Assembly: GCF_007828835.1 (NCBI RefSeq)
Contig: NZ_VIVL01000011.1
Span: 124,001-188,000 of the forward strand
Direction of reading: 5' to 3'
Origin: Variovorax beijingensis
GTDB lineage: Bacteria; Pseudomonadota; Gammaproteobacteria; Burkholderiales; Burkholderiaceae_C
DNA: 64,000 nt
Of this stretch, positions 1 to 8,586 are shown piece after piece; within the stretch, counting starts at the first letter, position 1, and the number at the start of each line of letters is the position of its first letter. Under the pieces are notes generated by a model. It searched no databases, had not been told where the DNA came from, and saw only the letters and a list, made by a program, of their open reading frames with translations. Both the position numbers and the translations under genes were made by a program.

Positions 1-971
1 GCTTCAAGCTCGAGGACCTGGCGCGCGCCAATGGCCTGCTGCACGAGTCCGCGCACGATGCGCTGTCCGACGTGCGCGCCACCATCGCACTGGCGCGGCT
101 CATTCGCGAGCGCCAGCCCAAGCTGTTCGAATTCGCCTTCGGCCTGCACAAGAAGGACCGCGTTGCCAGCGAGCTCGGCCTGCCGGCCATGCGCGAGACG
201 GCGCGGCCTTTCCTGCACGTATCGGGCATGTTCCCGGTCGAGCGCGGCTGCCTCGGCGTGATGTGGCCGCTCGCGAGCCATCCAACCAACAAGAACGAAC
301 TGATCGCCTGGGACCTGGCCCACGACCCCAGCGAGCTGCGCGATCTGGACGTTGAGACTTTGCGCCTGCGCTTGTTCACGCGCACCGCCGACCTGCCTGA
401 AGGCATGGTCCGCCTGCCGGTCAAGGGCATCCACCTGAACAAGTCGCCCATGGTCGTCGGCAACCTGCGCACGCTCGCGCCGGCCATGGCCGAGCGCTGG
501 AACGTCGACCTCGATGCAGCGCTGCGCCATGCGGCCATTGCGCGCGACCTGCCCGACATGAGTGCCATCTGGTCGCAGGTGTACGCCCGCCCCAAGGAGG
601 CGGTGCCCGATGTCGATGAGGACCTCTACGGCGGCTTCGTCGGCAATGGCGACCGGCGCCGACTGAACCAGCTGCGCGCGCTGTCGCCCGAGGAGCTCGC
701 CAAGGACCGCACCGGCTTCGACGACGGGCGGCTCGAGGAAATCCTCTTTCGCTACCGCGCGCGCAACTGGCCCGAGCTGCTCAGCCCGGAAGAGGCCGAA
801 CGCTGGGAGGCACTGCGCATCGCGCGGCTCTTCAAAGGCGAGGGCGGGGCGCGGACCATCGAGATGCTGTTCAGCGAAGTCGATGCGCTGTCCGAAACCG
901 CCGACGAGCGGGGCGAAGAAATCCTGGGCGCGCTCTACGAGTACGCCGAGGCCATCGCGCCCGAAGCCTGA
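1..971 (+). CDS. sbcB: Exodeoxyribonuclease I, C-terminal part (5' truncated by window)
   Basis: 3'-5' single-strand DNA exonuclease acting in recombination and mismatch repair. The open frame enters the window at base 3 and stops with TGA at 969-971. The first visible residues (FKLEDLARANGL, then HDALSDVRATIALA) match the Exo III motif region of DnaQ-type exonuclease I, where the AHDALSDV aspartate is catalytic. The SH3-like and helical C-terminal domains of SbcB follow (residues SPMVVGNLRTLAP and RYRARNWPELLSPEE are typical). About 323 residues are visible; the N-terminal DnaQ core with the DxE motif lies upstream. It converges on the cytosine deaminase gene with a 4-bp gap. The family call is secure; the start is not visible. 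Confidence 0.93.
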   Translation, partial: FKLEDLARANGLLHESAHDALSDVRATIALARLIRERQPKLFEFAFGLHKKDRVASELGLPAMRETARPFLHVSGMFPVERGCLGVMWPLASHPTNKNELIAWDLAHDPSELRDLDVETLRLRLFTRTADLPEGMVRLPVKGIHLNKSPMVVGNLRTLAPAMAERWNVDLDAALRHAAIARDLPDMSAIWSQVYARPKEAVPDVDEDLYGGFVGNGDRRRLNQLRALSPEELAKDRTGFDDGRLEEILFRYRARNWPELLSPEEAERWEALRIARLFKGEGGARTIEMLFSEVDALSETADERGEEILGALYEYAEAIAPEA

Positions 972-975
972 GACC

Positions 976-2256
976 CTAGGATCCGCGGCTCATCCAGCTG
1001 GTGGCCTGTGCGCGGCCTGGCAGATGCAGCGCGGCCGTCGCGGCCGGCGTTTCCGCCAGCAGGCGCCCCTTGCGAAAGACCTTGAGCCGCGTGGCGCGCA
1101 GCCGGATCGCCTCGACCGGGTCGCGCGCCTGCAGCAGCACGAAGCTCGCGTCGCAGCCCGCCTCGAGGCCGTAGCCTTCGAGGTGCATCACGCGCGCGGC
1201 GTTCGTGGTCACCGCCTCGAAGCACTGGCGGATGCCGGCCTGGCTGGTCATCTGCGCGACGTGCAGGCCCATGTGCGCCACCTCGAGCATGTCGCCCGAG
1301 CCCATGCCGTACCACGGGTCCATCACGCAGTCATGGCCGAAGGCGACGTTCACGCCGGCGGCCATCAGCTCGGGCACGCGCGTCATGCCGCGGCGCTTGG
1401 GATAGCTGTCGTGGCGGCCCTGCAGCGTGATGTTGATGAGCGGGTTGGAAACGACGCTGACGCCGCTTTGCGCAATCAGCGGCAGCAGCTTGCTCACATA
1501 GTAGTTGTCCATCGAATGCATCGAGGTGCAGTGCGAGCCCGTCACGCGGCCCTGCATGCCGAGGCGCCAGGTCTCGGCAGACAGCGTTTCGATGTGGCGC
1601 GAGAGCGGGTCGTCCGACTCATCGCAGTGCATGTCGACCAGCTTGCCGCGCTCGGCTGCAAGCTCCATCAGCAGCTTGACGCTGGCGGCGCCATCGGCCA
1701 TGGTGCGCTCGAAATGCGGAATCCCGCCGACCACGTCGACGCCCTTGTCGAGCGCGCGCTTCAGGTTGTCCACGCCGCCCGCCGAGCGCAGCACGCCATC
1801 CTGCGGAAAGGCCACGAGCTGCAGGTCGAGGTACGGCGCGACCTTGCGCTTGACCTCGAGCAGCGCATCGACCGCGAGCAGACTCGGGTCGCTCGTGTCC
1901 ACATGCGAGCGCACGGCCAGCAGGCCCTTGGCCACCGCCCAGTCGCAATAGGCCAGCGCACGCTCGATCAGCGCGTCGGCCGTGAGCAGCGGCTTGAGTT
2001 CGCCCCACAGCGCAATGCCTTCGAGCAAGGTGCCGCTCTGGTTGATGCGCGGCAGGCCATAGCTCAGCGTGGCATCCATGTGGAAGTGCGGATCGACGAA
2101 ATGCGGCGCAACGAGCAGGCCCCGGGCATCGAGCTTGTCGAGCGCCGGCGCGTCGAGCCCGGCGGTGACTTCGGTGATGCGGCCGCCCTGCACCGCGATC
2201 GACATGTCCGGGCGGCCGTCGGGGAGGGTGGCGTTAGTGATCAGGAGGTCGAGCAT
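976..2256 (-). CDS. codA: Cytosine deaminase / amidohydrolase
   Basis: Predicted to hydrolyse cytosine to uracil and ammonia in the cytoplasm. The 426-residue protein has the amidohydrolase metal motif HFH (residues 57-59), a second metal-histidine region DMHCDESDD, the GSHCTSMHS segment and the late GHDCVMDP aspartate motif. These are all in the order found in CodA. Its length equals the family norm. It is the last gene of the URC-type pyrimidine operon read from 12091 down to 976, so its uracil product would feed the operon's uracil phosphoribosyltransferase. A related ring-substituted pyrimidine or isocytosine substrate cannot be excluded from sequence alone. Confidence 0.88.
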   Translation of the reverse strand: MLDLLITNATLPDGRPDMSIAVQGGRITEVTAGLDAPALDKLDARGLLVAPHFVDPHFHMDATLSYGLPRINQSGTLLEGIALWGELKPLLTADALIERALAYCDWAVAKGLLAVRSHVDTSDPSLLAVDALLEVKRKVAPYLDLQLVAFPQDGVLRSAGGVDNLKRALDKGVDVVGGIPHFERTMADGAASVKLLMELAAERGKLVDMHCDESDDPLSRHIETLSAETWRLGMQGRVTGSHCTSMHSMDNYYVSKLLPLIAQSGVSVVSNPLINITLQGRHDSYPKRRGMTRVPELMAAGVNVAFGHDCVMDPWYGMGSGDMLEVAHMGLHVAQMTSQAGIRQCFEAVTTNAARVMHLEGYGLEAGCDASFVLLQARDPVEAIRLRATRLKVFRKGRLLAETPAATAALHLPGRAQATSWMSRGS

Positions 2257-2332
2257 CGTGGGGGCTCCGAGGTGCGGATGCGGGGGATTTTCGGTCGCAT
2301 GCGCAGCGCAGGTGACCGCGAGGGAGATTCGT

Positions 2333-2794
2333 TCAGCGCGTGCGCTGCGCCCGATAGCGGTACTGCCCGGGCGCCGGCCCCACCTCGATGGTCACGCGGC
2401 GCAGCTTGTCATCATGGCCGGAGGTGGCGCGCGCCGTCACCACGATGCCGCGCGGCGTGGCGCGGCAAGTGAGTTCGGCGAGCGCGATCTCGGCGTGGTC
2501 GTTGTCGAGTTCGGCGATGGCGGTGGTGTGCGCGGCATGCAGGCTGCCGTTGGCATCGCGCGCCATCCGCTGCACGTAGAGAAAGGATTGCGCGTACTGC
2601 TCGGCATGGACCACGCGGTACGTGCCCTGGTGGTCCTTGCCCCATGTGCCGCACAGCTGCACCCAGCTGACCGAATCGGGAGTCTTGAAGGTGTCGTAGC
2701 CGTAGTCGCTGCCCAGCGCGTGCGCGCCTGCGCCGCATAGCGCCAGCAGTGCAGCGAACAGGATTCCTCCTCCTGCGGCGGTCTTCGTCTTCAT
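2333..2794 (-). CDS. Small secreted protein of unknown function in pyrimidine operon
   Basis: I do not recognise this 153-residue protein. The first 26 residues form a clear Sec signal peptide (basic MKTK, hydrophobic GGGILFAALLALCGAGA, then AHA before GSDYGYD), so the mature protein should be periplasmic. The mature part has two cysteines (VQLCGTW and ELTCRAT), which could pair, and is rich in beta-type segments. Its ATG overlaps the stop of the upstream permease by one base (TGATG), so it is translated with the transporter. The gene lies between the ABC permease and cytosine deaminase. A role in periplasmic handling of nucleosides is inference from context only. Confidence 0.75.
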   Translation of the reverse strand: MKTKTAAGGGILFAALLALCGAGAHALGSDYGYDTFKTPDSVSWVQLCGTWGKDHQGTYRVVHAEQYAQSFLYVQRMARDANGSLHAAHTTAIAELDNDHAEIALAELTCRATPRGIVVTARATSGHDDKLRRVTIEVGPAPGQYRYRAQRTR

Positions 2795-3717
2795 CAACGC
2801 TCCCCCTTGCGATAGGGCTTCATCAGCGCCTGCGGATAGCTCGCCTTGCGCGCCACCAGCACCAGCGCGAGGATCGAGAGCAGGTACGGCAGCATCAGGT
2901 AGATCTGGTAGGGCAGCACGGCATCGCCCGATTGTTGCAGCCGCAGCTGCAGCGCATCGAAGAATGCGAACAGCAGCGCGCCGAGCAGGGCCTTGCCCGG
3001 CCGCCACGAGGCGAACACCACCAGCGCCACGCAGATCCAGCCGCGGCCGTTCACCATGTTGAAGAAGAAGGCATTGAAGGCCGACAGCGTGAGGAAGGAG
3101 CCAGCCATGCCCATCAGCGCCGAACCCGCCACGATGGCGCCGGTACGCGTGGCCGCGACCGACACGCCCTGGCTCTCGGCCGCCTGCGGGTTTTCGCCGA
3201 CCATGCGCACGGCGAGCCCGAGCGGCGTGCGGTACAGCACCCAGGCGACGGCCGGCACGAGCAGCAGCGCGAACAGCGTGAGCGTGGTCTGTGCATTCAG
3301 GATGGGCACCGGCAGCCACTCCATCGGCGCGAACGGCGTGATGGTCGGCGGCGTGTTCACCTTCGGAAAGCTCACGCGGTAGCCGAAGTAGCTCAGCGCG
3401 GTGGCCAGCAGCGTGATACCCAGCCCCGAGACGTGCTGCGACAGGGCCAGGCCCACCGTGAGAAAGGCGTGCAGCAGCCCGAACGCCATGCCGGTGAGCG
3501 CGGCCACGCCGACGCCGGCCCAGAGCGGCGCGCCGGCATACACCGCGAGCCAGCCGGTGAAGGCGCCCGCGACCATGATTCCCTCGATGCCGAGGTTGAG
3601 CACGCCCGCGCGCTCGCACAGCAGCACGCCCAGCGTGCCGAGGACGAGCGGCGTGGCGATGCGCAGCACCGCGACCCAGAAAGCCGGGTTGGCGAGGATG
3701 TCGAACAGGTCGGTCAT
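2794..3717 (-). CDS. Nucleoside/base-type ABC transporter permease 2
   Basis: Inner-membrane permease of the BPD_transp_2 family (307 residues), as in Bmp/NupQ/YufQ nucleoside importers and simple-sugar importers. Many hydrophobic helices are visible. The segment around ERAGVLNLGIEGIMVAGAFTG is the typical EAA-like NLG-EG signature of this family. It pairs with the permease at 3842-4906, the duplicated ATPase at 4903-6498 and the BmpA-like binding protein at 7582-8586. The complete importer is therefore encoded here. It is separated from its partner permease by a palindromic repeat element rather than by the usual direct overlap. Substrate (nucleoside or purine/pyrimidine base) is inferred from the neighbours. 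Confidence 0.9.
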   Translation of the reverse strand: MTDLFDILANPAFWVAVLRIATPLVLGTLGVLLCERAGVLNLGIEGIMVAGAFTGWLAVYAGAPLWAGVGVAALTGMAFGLLHAFLTVGLALSQHVSGLGITLLATALSYFGYRVSFPKVNTPPTITPFAPMEWLPVPILNAQTTLTLFALLLVPAVAWVLYRTPLGLAVRMVGENPQAAESQGVSVAATRTGAIVAGSALMGMAGSFLTLSAFNAFFFNMVNGRGWICVALVVFASWRPGKALLGALLFAFFDALQLRLQQSGDAVLPYQIYLMLPYLLSILALVLVARKASYPQALMKPYRKGER

Positions 3718-3725
3718 TTCGTGTT

Positions 3726-3820
3726 TCTCCCTCCCCTTCCGGGGGAGGGTGGGGGCACGCGGCGCTCGATGTGGGCGCCGATGCCCCCATCCCAGCCTTC
3801 CCCCGGCGGGGGAAGGAGCA
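3726..3820. repeat. BIME-like paired palindromic element, copy A
   Basis: The gap between the two permease genes is filled by two GC-rich hairpins. The left hairpin is CCTCCCC-TTCC-GGGGGAGG (about 3729-3748). The right one is a perfect 9-bp stem CCTTCCCCC/GGGGGAAGG with a 3-nt loop (3796-3816). Between them TGGGGGCA (3750-3757) and TGCCCCCA (3782-3789) are also complementary, so the whole unit can fold as a cruciform. A second copy in opposite orientation lies at 6505-6630. This structure resembles bacterial REP/BIME intergenic repeats. Confidence 0.8.
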
Positions 3821-3841
3821 AAGACGCAGGCGCCAGATCGG

Positions 3842-4906
3842 TCATTTCATCCGCACCCGGTATTGCGTCAGCAGCGTCGCCACCAGCACCGCGACCAGCG
3901 AGGCCGCGACGATCACGTCGGCGATGTAGGTCGGCACGCCCGCGGCGCGGCTCATGGTGTCGGCCCCGACCAGCACGCCGGCCACGAATACGCCCGCGGC
4001 GATCACGCCCAGGGGATGCAGGCCCGCAAGCATCGCGATCACGATGCCCGTGTAGCCGTAGCCCGGCGACATGTCGAGCGTGACGTAGCTGGTGCGTCCC
4101 GCCACCTCGATGGCACCCGCAAGGCCCGCCAGCGCACCCGAGAGCAGCGCCACCATCACCACGGTGCGCGTGACCGGCACGCCGGCAAAGGCGGCGGCGC
4201 GCGCATTGGCGCCGACTGCGCGAATGTCGAAGCCCAGCACCGTGTACTTGAAGATCGCCCACACCATCACGGCGAGCGACACGGCCCAGACGAGGCCGGT
4301 GTGCACGCGCGTTTGCGCGACCAGCTTGCCGAGTTCGAGTTCGGACTGCAGAGACACGCTCTGCGGCCAGCCCATGGCGCTCGGGTCCTTCATCGGCCCG
4401 TCGAGCAGCGCCGACACGCCGAGCAGCACGATGAAGTTGATCAGCAGCGTGGTCACCACCTCGTCGACGCCGAGCCTGTTCTTCATGAGCGCCGGGCCGA
4501 GCAGCAGCAGGGCGCCCGCCGCGGCGGCGGCCAGCATCATCAGCGGAAACAGCAGCCAGGGCGGCAGCTCGAAGCCGCTGCCGCCATGCATGCCGCCCAC
4601 GGCCACGGCCGCGAGGGCGCCCGCGAACAGCTGCCCCTCGGCGCCGATGTTGAAGAGCCGCGCCTTGAAGGCGACCGTCGCGGCCAGTCCCGTGAGGACC
4701 AGCGGAATGGCGCGCGTCAGCGTTTCGCTCCACGCGAACACCGAGCCGAAGCCGCCCTGCAGCAGCAATGCGTAGGTGCGGCCGACCGGCGCGCCGGCCC
4801 AGAGCACGAGCAGTGCGCTCACCGCCATCGTGAAGGCTACCGCGCCGATGGGTGCCAGCACCAGCGCGGCGCGCGAGCTTTGGTGGCGTCGTTCGAGCCG
4901 CATCAT
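3842..4906 (-). CDS. Nucleoside/base-type ABC transporter permease 1
   Basis: Inner-membrane permease (354 residues) of the BPD_transp_2 family, resembling YufP/NupP. It has a hydrophobic N-terminal helix (LVLAPIGAVAFTMAVSALLVLWAG) and the family segment KARLFNIGAEGQLFAGALAAV. Further transmembrane stretches run to the C terminus. Its first bases overlap the stop codon of the ATPase gene by 4 bp (ATGA at 4906-4903), so the two are translationally coupled. It works as the partner of the 2794-3717 permease. Transport of purine or pyrimidine nucleosides or bases is inferred from family and operon. Confidence 0.9.
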   Translation of the reverse strand: MMRLERRHQSSRAALVLAPIGAVAFTMAVSALLVLWAGAPVGRTYALLLQGGFGSVFAWSETLTRAIPLVLTGLAATVAFKARLFNIGAEGQLFAGALAAVAVGGMHGGSGFELPPWLLFPLMMLAAAAAGALLLLGPALMKNRLGVDEVVTTLLINFIVLLGVSALLDGPMKDPSAMGWPQSVSLQSELELGKLVAQTRVHTGLVWAVSLAVMVWAIFKYTVLGFDIRAVGANARAAAFAGVPVTRTVVMVALLSGALAGLAGAIEVAGRTSYVTLDMSPGYGYTGIVIAMLAGLHPLGVIAAGVFVAGVLVGADTMSRAAGVPTYIADVIVAASLVAVLVATLLTQYRVRMK

Positions 4907-6498
4907 GGCGTGGCTCCCGCGTGTGGCTGATGCGCCGCCGCGCCGGCCATCGCCAGCCCGATGGCCTCGCGCGTCCAGGCCGCGGCCGGGCGTGCTTCGC
5001 CGAGGTGGCCGCCATGCATCACGGCCACGCGGTCGCCGAGCGCAAGCACTTCGTCGAGGTCGTCGGAAATCACCAGCACCGCCGCACCCGCGTCGCGCGC
5101 GGCAATGAGCTGCTGCTGCACGTAGGCGACGGCGCCGATGTCCAGGCCCCAGGTCGGCTGGTGCGCGACGATAAGCCGCGGCGCACGGGTCGGGTATTTC
5201 CTGTTGTCCGGGTCTTCTTCATCCTGCTCTGGCGCGAGCAGCGCGCGCCCCAGGATCAGCTTCTGCATGTTGCCGCCCGAAAGCGAACGGGCCGGCGCCA
5301 TCAGGCCTGCGCCGCGCACGTCGAACGCCTTTTCGATGCGCCGCGCATGCAGCCGCGCGGCCGCGCGCCGCACGAACCACGACCAGCGCGAGAAGACCGG
5401 GCTGCGCAGCCGCTCCGACACCGCGTTCTCCCACACCGGCAGGTCGCCGACCACGCCAACCGCGTGCCGGTCCTCGGGAATGCGCGCGACGCCGCGCTGC
5501 ACCAGCCGGGCGGGCGAGGGCGGCAGCGCGCGGCCCATCAGCAGGGCCGTGCCCGAGGTGGCGCGGCGCGTGCCGCACAGCAGCTCGGCCAGCGCCGCCT
5601 GGCCGTTGCCCGAGACGCCCGCGATGGCGGTGATCTCGCCGGCGCGCAGCGTGAGCGACACCTCGCGCAACCGGTTCTGCCCCTGGTCCTTGTCCGATGC
5701 GGTGCTCACGTGGTCGAGCACGCAGACTGCATCGCCCACCGATCTGGCGGGCCGGCGCTGCGGGGTTTCGACCTCATGCCCGACCATCCACAGCGCGAGC
5801 TGCGCCTGCGTGGTCTCGGCGGTGCGCGCCTCGGCCACCAGCTTGCCGCCGCGCAGCACCGCGATGCGCTGCGACACGCGCAACACCTCGCCCAGCTTGT
5901 GGCTGATGAAGATCACCGACAGGCCCTGCGCCACCATCTGTGCGAGCGTGGCGAACAGGGCTTCGCTTTCCTGCGGCGTCAGCACGGCGGTCGGTTCGTC
6001 GAGGATCAGGATGCGCGCGCCGCGGTACAGCGCCTTCAGTATCTCGACGCGCTGCCGCTCGCCGACCGAGAGGCTGCCGATCTTGGCGTCGGGCTGTACC
6101 GGCAGGCCGAAGCGCTGCGCCACCTCGAGCAGCTTCGCACGTGCGGCTGCCCGGCGCGAGACCGGGCGCCAGAGCGGCTCCGTGCCCATCATCACGTTGT
6201 CGAGCACGCTGAGGTTGTCGGCCAGCGTGAAGTGCTGGTGCACCATGCCTACGCCCGCGGCCAGCGCTGCCTTGGGGTTGCCCGCAGGCAGTGGCGCACC
6301 GAACACCTCGATGCTGCCTTCGTCGGCGACGTAGTGGCCGAACAGAATGGACATGAGCGTCGACTTGCCCGCGCCGTTCTCGCCCAGCAGCGCGAGCACC
6401 TCGCCCGCATGCAGGTCGAGGGAGACGGCGTCGTTGGCCACGAGGGTGCCGAAGCGCTTGGTGATGCCCTGGAGGCGGAGAACCGCTGTGCTGCTCAT
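4903..6498 (-). CDS. Nucleoside/base ABC transporter, duplicated ATP-binding subunit
   Basis: Cytoplasmic ATPase of 531 residues with two fused ABC domains, as in YufO/NupO and RbsA-type importers. The first domain has Walker A GENGAGKS (residues 39-46), Q-loop region MVHQHFTL, signature LSVGERQRVEI and Walker B ILILDEPTAVLTP. The second domain has a degenerate Walker A (GVSGNGQAA) and signature LSGGNMQKLI, which is normal for this subfamily. I chose the ATG at 6498 because the conserved ABC fold begins there (MSSTAVLRLQGITKRFG). The longer frame runs back through the repeat element. It energises the two permeases encoded downstream. Confidence 0.92.
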   Translation of the reverse strand: MSSTAVLRLQGITKRFGTLVANDAVSLDLHAGEVLALLGENGAGKSTLMSILFGHYVADEGSIEVFGAPLPAGNPKAALAAGVGMVHQHFTLADNLSVLDNVMMGTEPLWRPVSRRAAARAKLLEVAQRFGLPVQPDAKIGSLSVGERQRVEILKALYRGARILILDEPTAVLTPQESEALFATLAQMVAQGLSVIFISHKLGEVLRVSQRIAVLRGGKLVAEARTAETTQAQLALWMVGHEVETPQRRPARSVGDAVCVLDHVSTASDKDQGQNRLREVSLTLRAGEITAIAGVSGNGQAALAELLCGTRRATSGTALLMGRALPPSPARLVQRGVARIPEDRHAVGVVGDLPVWENAVSERLRSPVFSRWSWFVRRAAARLHARRIEKAFDVRGAGLMAPARSLSGGNMQKLILGRALLAPEQDEEDPDNRKYPTRAPRLIVAHQPTWGLDIGAVAYVQQQLIAARDAGAAVLVISDDLDEVLALGDRVAVMHGGHLGEARPAAAWTREAIGLAMAGAAAHQPHAGATP

Positions 6499-6504
6499 GA
6501 AGGT

Positions 6505-6630
6505 ATTGCTCCTTCCCCTTCCGGGGGAAGGCTGGGATGGGGGCGAGCAGCGCCCGCAACGCCACGGTGATCGATCGAAGGCCGCGTGCTCCCACCCCAA
6601 CCCTCCCCCGGAAGGGGAGGGAGAAAAGGC
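6505..6630. repeat. BIME-like paired palindromic element, copy B (inverted relative to copy A)
   Basis: Two GC-rich hairpins occupy the gap between the lipoprotein and ATPase genes. The left is CCTTCCCC-TTCC-GGGGGAAGG and the right CCCTCCCC-CGGA-AGGGGAGGG. The left unit plus its flank (GGCTGGGATGGGGGC) is the reverse complement of the right unit of copy A (GCCCCCATCCCAGCC). The right unit corresponds to the reverse complement of copy A's left unit. Copies A and B are therefore the same composite element inserted in opposite orientations. Confidence 0.8.
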
Positions 6631-6634
6631 AGGG

Positions 6635-7573
6635 TCATTTCCATGCAGCCAGGAACGCCAGCATGACCTTGGCCGAGTTGTCGGCCGCAATGCCCATGAA
6701 GGTGCCCATCTCGTTCTCGCCTTCGCCGCCGCCCGCCAGGTCGCTGAGGGAGCGGAAGGCGATGTAAGGCACGCCGTTGCTGTAGGCCACCATGCCCACG
6801 GCCGCCGTTTCCATGTCGAGCACGTTGGCCTGGAAGGTCTTGAAGGTGTATTCGCGGTAGGCCTTGTTGTCCATGAAGGCCTGGCCCGAGACGCCGTTGC
6901 CGCCGACGACGAGCTGGGGCTTGCGCGCCAGGCACTTGCCGGCGCTGCAGTTCGCGAGGTCGACATTGCGGATGCTGCGCGCCACCTCGAGCATCTTGGG
7001 GTCCGCCTCGAACCAGAACTTGCGCGCGATCTGCGGATGCGCCGCGGAACGCACTTCCACCGGCCGCGGATGCATCATGCCGAAATTGGGCAGCGTGGCA
7101 TCGGTGATGAAGGGCGGCGCGGTGAACTTGCCGGGCGCGGTTTCGCGCGCCATCAGCACTTCGAGGTATTGGCCCCATTGCGCCGGCACCGTGACGTCGC
7201 CCACGTGCAGCTGCGGGTTCACGCCGCCCGCGATGCCGCTGAACACGATGTGGCTGACGCGAAAGCGGTCGAGCACCAGCTGCGTGTTCATCGTCGCGTT
7301 GGTCATGCTGATGCCGGAGAGGAACAGCACGACCGGCTTGCCTTCGAGCGTGCCGGTGGTGAACTCGACGCCGTTGACGCTGTGCTTCGCCGGCTGCTGG
7401 AGCCGGTTCAGCAGCAGCGTGAGCTCGGGCTGGAAGGCCGAGATCACCGCGATGCGCGGCGTGTCGTCCAGCCGCACGCTGCCGTCGGCGGCGCTCTTGT
7501 AGACACCGGCACAGCCGGCCAAGCCGAAGGCCAGCACGCCGGCCGCGAGAAGAGAACGCCAGCGCATCGTCAT
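6635..7573 (-). CDS. PNP/UDP-phosphorylase-family nucleosidase, putative lipoprotein
   Basis: The protein begins with a lipoprotein signal peptide (MRWRSLLAAGVLAFGLAGC, lipobox LAGC), so it is probably anchored in the envelope. The remainder matches the PNP_UDP/MTA-SAH nucleosidase fold. Visible marks are RIAVISAFQPEL near the N terminus, the FSGIAGGV loop, and the late DMETAAVGMVAYSNGVPYIAFRSLSDLAGG segment, whose Glu and Asp are typical of nucleosidases. It would release free base from a nucleoside outside the cytoplasm. The start is uncertain: GTG 7585 overlaps the BmpA stop (GTGA), while ATG 7573 or 7567 follow an AAGGG. The gene sits between the binding protein and the ATPase of the importer. 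Confidence 0.82.
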   Translation of the reverse strand: MTMRWRSLLAAGVLAFGLAGCAGVYKSAADGSVRLDDTPRIAVISAFQPELTLLLNRLQQPAKHSVNGVEFTTGTLEGKPVVLFLSGISMTNATMNTQLVLDRFRVSHIVFSGIAGGVNPQLHVGDVTVPAQWGQYLEVLMARETAPGKFTAPPFITDATLPNFGMMHPRPVEVRSAAHPQIARKFWFEADPKMLEVARSIRNVDLANCSAGKCLARKPQLVVGGNGVSGQAFMDNKAYREYTFKTFQANVLDMETAAVGMVAYSNGVPYIAFRSLSDLAGGGEGENEMGTFMGIAADNSAKVMLAFLAAWK

Positions 7574-7581
7574 CGGACCCT

Positions 7582-8586
7582 TCACTTCGCGGTCGACTTC
7601 GGCTGCGAGTCGTCGACCTTGATGGTGACCTTGCCCGCGAGGATGTCAGCCTGCTTGGCCTTGACCTTGGCGACGATGTCCGCCGGCACCTTCTTCTCGA
7701 AGGTGCCCAGCGGCGCGAGCTCCGAGCCCTTGTGCTTCATCATCGAATAGGGGCCGTAGTCCTCGGCGGTGAACTTGCCTTCCTTCACGAGCTTGATCGC
7801 GCGGTCGGCCGAGGGTTCGAAGTTCCAGAGCGCCGAAGCCACCACCGTGTCGGGGTACTGCGCCTGCGTGTCGATCACGTTGCCGATGGCGAGCTTGCCC
7901 TTTTCCTTGGCCGCGTCCGAGACACCGAAGCGCTCGGCGTACATCACGTCTGCGCCCTTGTCGATCATCGCGAAGGCCGCTTCCTTGGCCTTGGGCGGAT
8001 CGAACCAGCTGTTGATGAAGCTCACGCTGAATTCGACCTTGGGATTGGTTTCCTTCGCGCCCGCCATGAACGCGTTCATGAGCCGGTTCACCTCGGGAAT
8101 CGGAAAGCCGCCGACCATGCCGATGCGATTGGTCTTGGTCATGCCGCCAGCCACCATGCCGCTCAGGTACGCCGGCTCCTGGATGTAGTTGTCGAACACG
8201 CTGAAGTTGGGCGCCTGCGGCTTGAGTGAAGAGCCCATGAGGAAGGCGACCTTGGGAAAGTCTTTCGCGACCTTGCGCGCCGCCGCTTCCACGCCGAACA
8301 CCTCGCCGAGGATCAGCTGGTTGCCGCCGGTGGCGTACTCGCGCATCACGCGCTCGTAGTCGGCGTTGCTGACGTTCTCGGTCGCCTTGTATTCGATCTC
8401 GCCGCGCGCCTCGGCCGCCTTGAGCGCCTTGTGGATGCGGCCGACCCATTGCTGCTCGAAAGGCACGGTGTAGACCGCCGCCACCTTGAGCTTGGCCTGC
8501 GCGAGCGCAAGGCCCGGCGCGCCAGTCGCAAGCGCTGCTGCGGCAATGGCGGCTGAACGAATGATCAACTGACGGCGTGCTGTCAC
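7582..8586 (-). CDS. BmpA-family substrate-binding protein of nucleoside/base ABC transporter
   Basis: Periplasmic solute-binding protein of the Bmp (PF02608-type) family, 334 residues. A signal peptide is visible after a twin-arginine-like start (ARRQLIIRSAAIAAAALATGAPGLALAQA). The mature part begins KLKVAAVYTVPFEQQWVGRIHKAL. Family segments include AYLSGMVAGGMTKTNRIGMVGG and the C-terminal GPYSMMKHKGSELAPL region. I chose the GTG at 8586 because GAGGAG lies 6-8 bases upstream; the longer frame adds an implausible hydrophilic leader. It delivers substrate to the permease pair. Members of this family bind purine or pyrimidine nucleosides, which fits the operon. Confidence 0.9.
   Translation of the reverse strand: MTARRQLIIRSAAIAAAALATGAPGLALAQAKLKVAAVYTVPFEQQWVGRIHKALKAAEARGEIEYKATENVSNADYERVMREYATGGNQLILGEVFGVEAAARKVAKDFPKVAFLMGSSLKPQAPNFSVFDNYIQEPAYLSGMVAGGMTKTNRIGMVGGFPIPEVNRLMNAFMAGAKETNPKVEFSVSFINSWFDPPKAKEAAFAMIDKGADVMYAERFGVSDAAKEKGKLAIGNVIDTQAQYPDTVVASALWNFEPSADRAIKLVKEGKFTAEDYGPYSMMKHKGSELAPLGTFEKKVPADIVAKVKAKQADILAGKVTIKVDDSQPKSTAK

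Noticed and set aside
883..2472. Long open frames opposite real genes (for example 883-2472, 8721-10811, 20172-22538 minus, 55278-58997 minus)
   Set aside because: They are antisense frames of high-GC genes, with His/Arg/Gln/Ala-rich composition and no family motifs, while the other strand carries complete recognised proteins.
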